From NCBI GenBank assembly GCA_903825395.1, contig CAIKAF010000015.1, positions 124,001-188,000 of the forward strand: 64,000 nt of DNA, in the 5' to 3' direction. The stretch is from an uncultured Flavobacteriales bacterium (GTDB lineage: Bacteria; Bacteroidota; Bacteroidia; CAIKAF01). Position numbers and translations under genes: made by a program. The notes beneath the pieces were generated by a model, which saw only the letters and a program-made list of their open reading frames with translations, was not told the DNA's origin and did not search any database. The first letter of the stretch is position 1, and each line of letters starts with the position of its first letter. Positions 1 to 7,243 of the stretch are shown piece by piece.

Positions 1-506
1 CCCGAAATGCCTTTTGCATTGTTGGTCCACGAAGCGAAACCAAAGGATTAAACCTTGACCGTAGAGCCTTTTTGCAATCGTATGATCCCAGATTTGATAT
101 TGAGGGCAATGTATTGCAGCAAATTTTACAGGCATTGGTACCTGTTTGTGGTGGAATAAACCTGGAATATTATTTTTCGACCGTTGATCCCTTACGGCTG
201 GGTGCAGGCTCTAAACTGCCCCACAATGTGGTCGGTCTTTTTGGAGTTGCCAACGGAGTTGGAGGTGACCTGCGAACAGGTTTACCCGAACAAATGATTA
301 CCAAGCACCAAGCGGTAAGGCTAACCTGCATTATTTTTCAAGATCCGCTTATCATTCAAAAGGTATTGGATTTGAATGAAAACCTGAAAAATTGGTTTGA
401 CAAGGAGTGGATTTTGCTCTTTGCCATTCATCCGGATACCCGAGAACCATCGGAATTCAGACGTGGAACGTTTAACCAAAATCTAAGCACAGATGGAAAC
501 CATTGA
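1..506 (+). CDS. dabA: DabA-type inorganic carbon transporter subunit, C-terminal part
   Basis: The reading frame is open to the left window edge (read from base 3), so only the last ~168 residues are seen. They contain the conserved DabA (UPF0753/DUF2309) tail: CIVGPR, GLNLDRRAFLQSYDP, INLEYYFSTVDP, GSKLPHNVVGLFGV and DLRTGLPEQM. In the family, DabA is a zinc-dependent, carbonic-anhydrase-like cytoplasmic subunit that works with membrane subunit DabB to accumulate bicarbonate. The zinc ligands lie upstream of the window and cannot be checked. The 3' end overlaps dabB by 14 bp, which suggests translational coupling. A TTG at 72 could look like a start, but the homology runs through it, so it is internal. 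Confidence 0.9.
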   Translation, partial: RNAFCIVGPRSETKGLNLDRRAFLQSYDPRFDIEGNVLQQILQALVPVCGGINLEYYFSTVDPLRLGAGSKLPHNVVGLFGVANGVGGDLRTGLPEQMITKHQAVRLTCIIFQDPLIIQKVLDLNENLKNWFDKEWILLFAIHPDTREPSEFRRGTFNQNLSTDGNH

Positions 507-2364
507 TTGTTTATTGTATATCAATGCTTTATGGCCAGGCATCTATTTTATTATCCAGTTTTTAGGGATTAAATCCTCCGAATATTGGATTTCAATGGGC
601 AGCAAAGCGGCCCAAGTGTTAGCCCTAGTTTTTTATGTCCTTTTGTTGGGATATTGGCTAACATCGCCCGAGCCCGCCTTGCATACTGAACAATTCCAGT
701 TGTTTTCTTGGGGCAACTATGCATTTAACCTAAACATGTATTTTGATAAAACCACGGCCGTATTTTTAGGACTTAGTACATGCATTGGACTCATTATCAT
801 ACAGTTCAGTTCATTCTATATGCACCTTGAAAAAGGGTTTTTTCGGTTTTATTCCACCATTCAATTGTTTTTGGGGGGCTTTACCTTGGTTGTCATGTCA
901 GGCAACCTTGAAACCCTTTTAGCCGGTTGGGAAATCATTGGAATTTCATCCTTTCTGCTCATCGCCTTTTATCGAGACCGTTACCTGCCCGCCCGAAATG
1001 CCGTTCGGGTTTTTAGTGTGTACCGCCTGGGCGACCTTGGTATTTTAATGGCCATGTGGGCCTCTCACCATTATTGGCACCAAAATGTTTCATTTTATCA
1101 AATGCAGTTCATTCCAATGCCAGCCCTGCCGCTGAACCATCCCAATCTTTTGTTGCTGGTGCTGGGGATTGGATTTTTACTTGCCTCGGGCATTAAATCC
1201 GCTCAATTCCCATTTTCAACCTGGTTACCAAGAGCGATGGAAGGCCCTACTCCCTCTAGTGCTATTTTTTACGGAGCGCTATCGGTTCATTTGGGCGCCT
1301 TTTTACTGCTTAGAACATCCCCATTTTGGCTTGAATTAACAAGCATTCGCTGGGCAATTGGAATAATGGGTGGTATTAGTTTCTTGCTTGGGTTTTTCAC
1401 CTCCTTGTTTCAACCCACCATCAAAGCAAAAATTGCCTACCAATCCATTATGCACCTCGGATTAATTTTTGTTGAAATCGCATTGGATTTGCATCAAATA
1501 GCACTAATTCACATCGCTTTAAATGCCTTATACCGAACCCATCAACTTCTAAGTTCCCCATCGGTAATTAACATTAAAATGCGTAAAGTACTCATGCATG
1601 GAGCCGCTGATACACGTGGATTAAAACAACTGTTTTTTAACTACAAATTGGGCTGGTGGATTTTTGCAAATAGTTTGAGAGAATGGAATTTAGATTCAAT
1701 CATTAACCGGTATTTCTTTGGTATTCCAAAAGGAATTGGAACTTGGTTGAACGGAGTTTTTCAACAGAAATTCAAAGGCTGGTTTTGGCAGCTGACGATG
1801 TTGATTCCTTTGCTTTGGTTTGGGGCATTAAGTGGCATTCCTAATTTCCAAACAGAGGTGAATTATGTGCCAATTGCAATGGGATTTCTGTTGATTTGCC
1901 TTGCTTTTGTTGAGAATGAATCCTTAGTGCGTGGCATTGTTTCCATTTTTTTGGCAAACCTTTTTTTAATTATCTCTGTAGACATCCACTACAACCTTCC
2001 CCTAACCATTATCGGATTGCACTTAAGCGGTATTATTCCCGCTGCACTTTCCCTATTTTTTTTAGCTAGGTGGCTGAAATTGCATTACCCACAATACAAA
2101 CTTTCTAAATACAACGGCATTGCTTCATCATCCCCTAAAATAGCAGGGGTATTTTTGATGTGTATACTTATGTTTATTGGCTTCCCAATCAGTCCAACCT
2201 TTATCGGAGAGGACTTGTTGTTCAGCCAAATTGACCACCACGATTATCCCATATCCATTTTTACGGCCATAATCTATATTCTAACAGGCATTACTGGCCT
2301 TCGTTGGTTTGCCCGAATATTCTTGGGACATCCATTTTCAAGTACAAATCTTAAATTTAACTAA
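493..2364 (+). CDS. dabB: DabB-type proton-conducting membrane subunit (NuoL/MrpA-like)
   Basis: This is a 623-residue polytopic membrane protein of the complex I proton-channel family. The core signature is visible: AGWEIIGISSFLLIAFYRDR with RNAVRVF after it, then the lysine-bearing segment GIKSAQFPFSTWLPRAMEGPTPSSA, typical of NuoL, MrpA and DabB channels. No other Nuo or Mrp subunits lie nearby. Pairing with dabA (14 bp overlap) identifies it as DabB rather than a respiratory subunit. The expected role is to couple an ion gradient to carbon hydration by DabA, giving one-way bicarbonate accumulation. The ATG at 493 starts inside the dabA 3' end. The C-terminal half (after ~400) is more variable but still strongly hydrophobic. 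Confidence 0.88.
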   Translation: METIDCLLYINALWPGIYFIIQFLGIKSSEYWISMGSKAAQVLALVFYVLLLGYWLTSPEPALHTEQFQLFSWGNYAFNLNMYFDKTTAVFLGLSTCIGLIIIQFSSFYMHLEKGFFRFYSTIQLFLGGFTLVVMSGNLETLLAGWEIIGISSFLLIAFYRDRYLPARNAVRVFSVYRLGDLGILMAMWASHHYWHQNVSFYQMQFIPMPALPLNHPNLLLLVLGIGFLLASGIKSAQFPFSTWLPRAMEGPTPSSAIFYGALSVHLGAFLLLRTSPFWLELTSIRWAIGIMGGISFLLGFFTSLFQPTIKAKIAYQSIMHLGLIFVEIALDLHQIALIHIALNALYRTHQLLSSPSVINIKMRKVLMHGAADTRGLKQLFFNYKLGWWIFANSLREWNLDSIINRYFFGIPKGIGTWLNGVFQQKFKGWFWQLTMLIPLLWFGALSGIPNFQTEVNYVPIAMGFLLICLAFVENESLVRGIVSIFLANLFLIISVDIHYNLPLTIIGLHLSGIIPAALSLFFLARWLKLHYPQYKLSKYNGIASSSPKIAGVFLMCILMFIGFPISPTFIGEDLLFSQIDHHDYPISIFTAIIYILTGITGLRWFARIFLGHPFSSTNLKFN

Positions 2365-2372
2365 TAATTACG

Positions 2373-3944
2373 ATGAAAACCCATCTTTCATACCTTAAAC
2401 ACACCTTCCTCGGTCGCCCCAAATTCAATGACCTAAAGGCTGGCCTTCTGGTGGCATTAATGGCCTTACCCTTGAGTTTAGGCATTGCCAAAGCCAGCGG
2501 ATTGCCGCCGGCTCTTGGTATCATTTCAGCCATTATCGGCGGACTTCTTACCGGAATCGCGGGCGGAGCAGCCATTACCATTAAAGGACCCGCCGCCGGA
2601 TTAATTACCATTGTTTCTGCCGCACTCTTAACTTTTGAGTCCAGTCCAAATCCCATCGGAATTCTAGCCGCCATCTTACTGATTACCGGCATTCTTCAAA
2701 TTGGTCTTGGAAAACTAAGGTTGGGAACCCTCAGCAACATTTTCCCAAATTCGGTGGTACACGGCATGCTCGCCGCCATTGGCCTTATTATCATCGCAAA
2801 ACAAATCCCCGTTTTGCTCGGAAATGAGCCCTCATTGTATGCCGGAAAAGAGCCTTTGGAACTCTTACTTGAAATTCCTTCTTTTTTCCGAGAAGCCAAC
2901 CCAACCATTGCCGGTATTGGTCTGGTTTCTCTACTCCTGCTGTTTGTTCTTAGCAGCATTAAAGGCATGATTTTCAAAAATGTACCGCCCGCATTGATTG
3001 TCATTCTGGCAGCCATTGGCCTGAGTCTGTACCTTCACCTCAATACCTCGGCTCCCAGCTTCGCCTTAGTCCACATTGGCGATTGGACTTCTTTGCTTGC
3101 CTTAAAACCAGATTTCTCAATGCTGGCCTCCTTTCAGTTTTGGAAATATGTATTCCTGTTTTTGTTTGTCAGCTCACTGGAATCGCTGCTTACCGTAAAA
3201 GCCTTTGATTTTATGGATACCGGCGCTCCAAAATCGAACAGCAATAAAGATTTGGAAGCTCAGGGAATAGGAAATTTCATTTTAGGTCTCATTGGCGCAC
3301 TGCCCATTATTTCTGAAGTGGTACGCACCACCGCCAATGTGGGATTTGGAGCCAAATCAGCCTGGGCCAATTTCTTCCACGGTCTCTTTTTGCTCCTCTT
3401 CCTGCTGTTTATGGTGCCTGTCATTGAATGCATTCCCAATGCAGCACTCGCCGCACTTCTTATTTTTGCAGGCTTCCGGTTGACTTCCCCAAAGCAATAT
3501 TTTCAAACCTATCGGGTCGGGAAAGAACAATTGGCGCTGTTTATCATTACAATTGGTGTAACCTTGGCTTCCGATTTGCTGCTGGGGGTTTTGGCTGGCA
3601 TTCTCGTAAAAATTGGATTTCATATCTATGCAGGAGTAAAACCCCATGAATTTTTAAGGGCAAAAGCAGCTTTCTTAGCGCATGAACCCAGCATATTAAA
3701 GGTCAGTGGTCCCTGCGTTTTTTCAAATATTTTGATTTACCGCCGTGCATTCAATCAAGCCGTAGAAAACGGCTGCACCGCCATCGATTTTTCATCTTGC
3801 TCCTTTATTGACCATTCCTTTATTAGTTTTCTACATCAGTACAAATCGGAGTTTGAGGTAAAGGTGGTTGGGCTGGATTTCCTGACCGCACGCTCTACAC
3901 ACCCCTTGGCCAGTCGGACCAATGGCTCCACAAAATCAAGGTAA
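2373..3944 (+). CDS. SulP-family anion transporter with C-terminal STAS domain
   Basis: This 523-residue protein is of the SulP/SLC26 family. The N-terminal signature is clear (DLKAGLLVALMALPLSLGIAKASGLPPALGI), then GGAAITIKGPAAGL, with ten or more hydrophobic segments to about residue 420. The tail (~430-510, with AIDFSSCSFIDHSFISFL) fits a STAS domain. SulP proteins carry sulfate, bicarbonate or other anions. It starts 8 bp after dabB, so one transcript is likely and bicarbonate is the most likely substrate, by analogy with BicA-type SulP transporters. That substrate is inferred from context. The family's CO2-related members are often next to dab or carbonic anhydrase genes. Confidence 0.88.
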   Translation: MKTHLSYLKHTFLGRPKFNDLKAGLLVALMALPLSLGIAKASGLPPALGIISAIIGGLLTGIAGGAAITIKGPAAGLITIVSAALLTFESSPNPIGILAAILLITGILQIGLGKLRLGTLSNIFPNSVVHGMLAAIGLIIIAKQIPVLLGNEPSLYAGKEPLELLLEIPSFFREANPTIAGIGLVSLLLLFVLSSIKGMIFKNVPPALIVILAAIGLSLYLHLNTSAPSFALVHIGDWTSLLALKPDFSMLASFQFWKYVFLFLFVSSLESLLTVKAFDFMDTGAPKSNSNKDLEAQGIGNFILGLIGALPIISEVVRTTANVGFGAKSAWANFFHGLFLLLFLLFMVPVIECIPNAALAALLIFAGFRLTSPKQYFQTYRVGKEQLALFIITIGVTLASDLLLGVLAGILVKIGFHIYAGVKPHEFLRAKAAFLAHEPSILKVSGPCVFSNILIYRRAFNQAVENGCTAIDFSSCSFIDHSFISFLHQYKSEFEVKVVGLDFLTARSTHPLASRTNGSTKSR

Positions 3945-3955
3945 TACCACACAGT

Positions 3956-4732
3956 ATGAAAAAAAAAATATTCAGCCTTTGGATAGGCTTATGGATATCT
4001 TCTGCCCTTATCGGCCAAAGTACCCGTATCAGTACCTTCGAAAACATCGGATGGTACAATACCTTTCTTACCGTAAAAGCCTCGAATACCATTTCTTTTT
4101 TGGCAGAATACCAATGCCGCAGAGATCAATTTATTTCCCATTGGCAACAAAGCCTGCTGCGCCTTGGGGTAAATGTTCAAGTAAAACCCGGTTTGAATCT
4201 GCGTGCCGGCTATGGTTGGATTGAAACTTTCCCATATGGCGATATTCCCATTAATGGCTATGGTAAAGATTTCACAGAACATAGAATTTACCAGGCGTTG
4301 CAGTTTATCCATCCGGAGTTCGGTATCGATATTACCCACCGACTTATGTTGGAACAACGTTTCGTCGGCGCCTATAAAAATGAACTCTCCACCGCCGAAG
4401 ATGATTTCCCTTTGCTGCACCGGGTTCGCTACTTACTCAAGTTTCAAATTCCACTGATTAAAAAAAATCAGCAGCAGCAACTCTATCTAAACATCTTCGA
4501 TGAGCTGTTTATTGGTTTTGGAGAGCAGGTCAAAGCCAATATATTCGACCAAAATAGAATTGCCTGTCTGCTGGGTTACGCCTTCAATTCCCATTTTTCA
4601 TTGGAGGCCGGTTTTTTGAATCAAACCATTCAGTTTGGCAGGCAAATCAATGGTAAAAATGTATTTCAATACAACAATGGATTTGCCATAAATGCCATAG
4701 TTCAATTGGACGCCCGAAAGCTGAACAAATAA
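3956..4732 (+). CDS. DUF2490 domain-containing outer-membrane-type protein
   Basis: This is a 258-residue protein with an N-terminal signal peptide (MKKKIFSLWIGLWISSALIGQ). The rest alternates polar and aromatic residues like an outer-membrane beta barrel. Recognisable DUF2490 pieces are GLNLRAGYGWIETFPYG, HRIYQALQF, ITHRLMLEQRFVG and FPLLHRVRYLLKFQIPL. The family has no proven function. It starts 11 bp after the SulP gene and probably ends the carbon-uptake operon. It may be a porin-like partner, but that is only inference from position. Confidence 0.8.
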   Translation: MKKKIFSLWIGLWISSALIGQSTRISTFENIGWYNTFLTVKASNTISFLAEYQCRRDQFISHWQQSLLRLGVNVQVKPGLNLRAGYGWIETFPYGDIPINGYGKDFTEHRIYQALQFIHPEFGIDITHRLMLEQRFVGAYKNELSTAEDDFPLLHRVRYLLKFQIPLIKKNQQQQLYLNIFDELFIGFGEQVKANIFDQNRIACLLGYAFNSHFSLEAGFLNQTIQFGRQINGKNVFQYNNGFAINAIVQLDARKLNK

Positions 4733-4780
4733 TTACATCTGATTCAATCGCCTTTTTTTTTTGGGGGGGGATAATTTAAG

Positions 4781-4921
4781 GGCGGCATACGGGCTTTCAC
4801 CGGTAGGACGCACCTACAGGTGGCGGGGCCAGCGGGTTTGCGGGGGCTCCCAAGGTCGCCTCCGCACCTCGCGGCCCCGGCACCTGTAGGTTTGCGCGCT
4901 ACCCGGCTCAATCCCTGCCGC
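4781..4921 (+). repeat. R1: GC-rich intergenic hairpin element
   Basis: One of eight related elements. It begins GGCGGC, then CGGGCTTTCACCGGTAG, and ends CTCAATCCCTGCCGC. The left arm (4813-4830) and right arm (4873-4890) are complementary at 17 of 18 positions. Between them is the shared core with GGCTCCCAAGGTCGCCTCCGC-like sequence (about 4842-4865). It lies between the 3' ends of the DUF2490 gene and hicB. A T10G8 run precedes it at about 4753-4770. Confidence 0.85.
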
Positions 4922-5204
4922 AAGCGCCTCACAAAAACAAATCCCCTCAAAACATGACCTTTTTCATTTTTTTGGCCATTGCAATCTGCGACCTTTGATC
5001 TGTGATTGTTGTTTATTACCGCAAAGGCCGCGAAGGGAGCCGCAACGTTCACAGAGATTGGGGTTGAAAAAGAGCCTGCTCGCTTTTACTACATCCCCTT
5101 TGCGCCCTTTGCGCCGACATGGGGTGCTCTGTGGTAAAAAACGGGCGTTTAGGCTTCGAGGGCAGTTTTTTACCGCAAAGTTTCACCAAGGATTTACCGT
5201 AAAT

Positions 5205-5600
5205 TTATTCCATAACGAGATGTATATCTGCTAGTTCCTTGCCGATGCCTTGAATACCTCTGATTATTTTATCTGTTTGTTTAGAAGAAGGATGTTTTTT
5301 CCCTTGGACGTATTGAGACAAAAGCGTTGGATTCATTCCGATTCTCTTTGCCAAGAAATTCGCATTCAAAACCTTGTAGTATTTAAAAAACTGTTGTAAA
5401 TCCAAATTAAGCTTAAGATTTTCAGCGGTTACTTCGTAGCCCAATTCTTCATAAGCCAAGTTTAGTGCTTCAATTAAATTTGAATAAAGCTCCGGAATAT
5501 CTTTACCCGTTGTGAAAACACTCATATCGTTGGTGTATGAGGAATAGCCCGTTGCTGTTTTTTCAACCGTGATGTCTATTTTTTTCTTTAGATTTTTCAT
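5205..5600 (-). CDS. hicB: HicB-like antitoxin with C-terminal helix-turn-helix
   Basis: A 131-residue protein. Residues ~1-65 have the HicB fold pattern (degraded RNase-H-like: DITVEKTATGYSSYTNDMSVFTTGKDIPELYSNLIEALNLAYEE). Residues ~75-125 form an XRE-type helix-turn-helix (NANFLAKRIGMNPTLLSQYVQGKKHPS). HicB neutralises HicA and usually represses its own operon through this DNA-binding part. It follows hicA with a 3 bp gap, the usual toxin-first order. The pair lies inside a disrupted unit of repeat array 1, so it probably arrived as a small module. Confidence 0.87.
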   Translation of the reverse strand: MKNLKKKIDITVEKTATGYSSYTNDMSVFTTGKDIPELYSNLIEALNLAYEELGYEVTAENLKLNLDLQQFFKYYKVLNANFLAKRIGMNPTLLSQYVQGKKHPSSKQTDKIIRGIQGIGKELADIHLVME

Positions 5601-5603
5601 GGC

Positions 5604-5792
5604 TCAAATTTTTATTCCTGCTTTCTTAAATAGTTTTTTCTGCAATCCTTTACCTAATTCTTGGCTTCCGTGATTTGGAAAGACAATAATCCCATCTTTA
5701 GATTCATGCTTGAGTTTAATGTGCGACCCATTTTGTGAAACTGAATACCATCCATCTTTCAGAAGTAATCGTAACGCTTCAGAACATTTCAC
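5604..5792 (-). CDS. hicA: HicA-type mRNA interferase toxin
   Basis: A 62-residue protein with the compact HicA/YcfA double-stranded-RNA-binding fold. The catalytic histidine is in the NGSHIKLKH motif (His24). GIIVFPNHGSQELGKGLQKKLFKKAGI is the usual C-terminal half. Known HicA toxins cleave mRNA and are held in check by HicB. The frame opens with GTG at 5792 and no in-frame ATG would keep the first helix, so GTG is the best start. Length is normal and the key residue is present, so the toxin looks intact. Confidence 0.87.
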   Translation of the reverse strand: MKCSEALRLLLKDGWYSVSQNGSHIKLKHESKDGIIVFPNHGSQELGKGLQKKLFKKAGIKI

Positions 5793-6311
5793 AAATAAAG
5801 GTAAATAATTATTTACTTTAATGCCAGTTTCCTGTCTATTTTTTGATTGATGGAGCTTGGGGTTGGAAGAAAGCCTACTCGTTTTTACGACATCCCCTTT
5901 GCGCCCTTTGCGCCGACATGGGGTGCTTAGTGGTAAAAAACTGCGTTAATGTTTTGAATACCAGTATTTTACCGAAAAGGCCGCAAAGGGAGCCGCAACG
6001 TTCACAGAGGTTGGGGTTGAATGAAAGCCTGCTCGCTTTTACTACATCTACTTTGCGCCCTTTGCGCCGACATGGGGTGCTTAGTGGTAAAAAACTGCGT
6101 TAATGCTTGAATGCCAGTATTTTACAGCAAAGGCCGCGAAGGGAGCCGCAACGTTCACAGAGGTTGGGGTTGAAAAAGACCCTGCTCGCTTTTACTACAT
6201 CTCCTTTGCACCCTTTGCGCCGACATGGGGTGCTCTGTGGTAAAAAAAACGGTTTAAGCCTGAACGTGGATTTAAATGACCCATGGTAATGGACACCGTT
6301 TTTTAAAAATG

Positions 6312-6319
6312 TATCTTTA
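6312..6319 (+). promoter_or_regulatory. Bacteroidota -7 box (TATCTTTA)
   Basis: TATCTTTA differs by one base from the TAnnTTTG consensus. It sits 32 bp upstream of the ATG at 6351. I see no clear -33 TTG at the right spacing, so confidence is moderate. Confidence 0.45.
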
Positions 6320-6350
6320 AGAACTCCTAAACGAATTTGATGTTTTTAGT

Positions 6351-7190
6351 ATGAAATGCATTCTTTCCATTCTTTTGGCTTCGTACGCCTTAACTCTTGC
6401 AGCTCAGAATGTGGGCATAGGCGTCCTTGCCCCACAATCCCGACTTGAAATCAAAGGACAGGGGAATTCCGCAAACACCTCCGGATTGAACGTAACCAAC
6501 AACCAAGGCAACTCAGGCTTGTTCGTCAACGACGCATTGCAGGTAGGCATTCAAAATACCAATCCCAACGCATCGGCAGTGCTGGACATTCAATCCACCC
6601 AAGCCGGAGTTTTGATTCCGCGCATGACCAATGCCCAAATGCTGGCTATTGTGGCGCCGGCCACCGGCTTGCTCATATTTAATTCTGACAATCAGCAATT
6701 TCGGTATTGGAATGGCAGCGCCTGGGTAGGATTAATTTCATCCGTCACCGGCAACCAAGGGTCGGCCGGAGCCATGAACCTACTGTATGCTGATGAAAGC
6801 ACGGTAACCAACATCAACGTTTCCTACAATCCTTGCGCAACGGGAACCAGCAGCGGCAATATCCACAGCTATGCCCTGCCGGCCAATTCGTATTCCAGAA
6901 TCTTGGCCGAAGCGGAAGGCTATTTTGAAATTGGAGCCAACGGCGGGAATTTTAATTCAGCCTCAGTCACCATGGCTTTGCCTGGTGGAAACAGCCGCTC
7001 AACCCAAGCCAAGCGTTCCGTTACCGGCGGAGGGACAGGCGACACCAGCTGGCATTTCCCGTTTAAAGTTTCGGCTTCCGGTCCAAGCCAAGCCGGGGGC
7101 AACATCGTGCTGAGCGGCAACCTTTCGCTGGGCGGTTGCACCGGCGGCCGAATTGTGGTTACCTCTTTTCGAGTGTATGGGGTGCAATAA
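6351..7190 (+). CDS. Secreted protein with LIPRMT-type repeat domain
   Basis: A 279-residue protein with signal peptide MKCILSILLASYALTLAAQ. The next section has NVGIGVLAPQSRLEIKG, then a block widespread in Bacteroidota secreted proteins (SAVLDIQSTQAGVLIPRMTNAQ, ATGLLIFNSDNQQFRYWNGSAW). Such blocks resemble phage tail-fibre and adhesin head sequences, but the function is unknown. Residues ~140-279 are rich in Gly, Ser and Asn and probably form a beta-sandwich. There is no T9SS tail. It shares the LIPRMT block with the gene at 9714-10901, so the two look like diverged relatives within the same repeat-bounded block. Confidence 0.7.
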   Translation: MKCILSILLASYALTLAAQNVGIGVLAPQSRLEIKGQGNSANTSGLNVTNNQGNSGLFVNDALQVGIQNTNPNASAVLDIQSTQAGVLIPRMTNAQMLAIVAPATGLLIFNSDNQQFRYWNGSAWVGLISSVTGNQGSAGAMNLLYADESTVTNINVSYNPCATGTSSGNIHSYALPANSYSRILAEAEGYFEIGANGGNFNSASVTMALPGGNSRSTQAKRSVTGGGTGDTSWHFPFKVSASGPSQAGGNIVLSGNLSLGGCTGGRIVVTSFRVYGVQ

Positions 7191-7243
7191 AAAGGCGCTG
7201 AAAAGCTAAATTAATGGCAACACCATAAACCCAGATTACCGAA

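Larger units (their letters stand above)
5015..6272 (+). repeat. Array 1: 153-bp-period tandem repeats, one unit split by hicAB
   Basis: Four related units start with TTACCG/TTACAG at about 5015, 5169, 5968 and 6121. Each runs to GTGGTAAAAAA and is followed by a semi-conserved ~24 bp spacer, giving a period of 153-154 bp. Unit ends are imperfect inverted repeats (TTTTTACCgC against GTGGTAAAAA) and the inner parts echo this (GCAAAGG against CCTTTGCGCC). The unit starting at 5169 stops matching near 5191 and resumes near 5854, with the hicAB genes in between. The array fades out near 6272. The short open frames across the units are translations of the repeat, not genes. Confidence 0.85.

Noticed and set aside
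4750-4772. T10G8 run as a phase-variable tract
   Set aside because: It is intergenic, past the DUF2490 stop, and looks like an extended form of the T-run plus GGGG flank found before other R copies.
4744-5052. Minus-strand open frame over R1
   Set aside because: GC-rich repeats produce open frames by composition. Similar frames appear over R2, R4, R5, R6 and R8, and none looks like a real protein.
5015-6272. CRISPR array
   Set aside because: Units are ~130 bp with ~24 bp spacers that are themselves conserved between units, and no cas gene is present.
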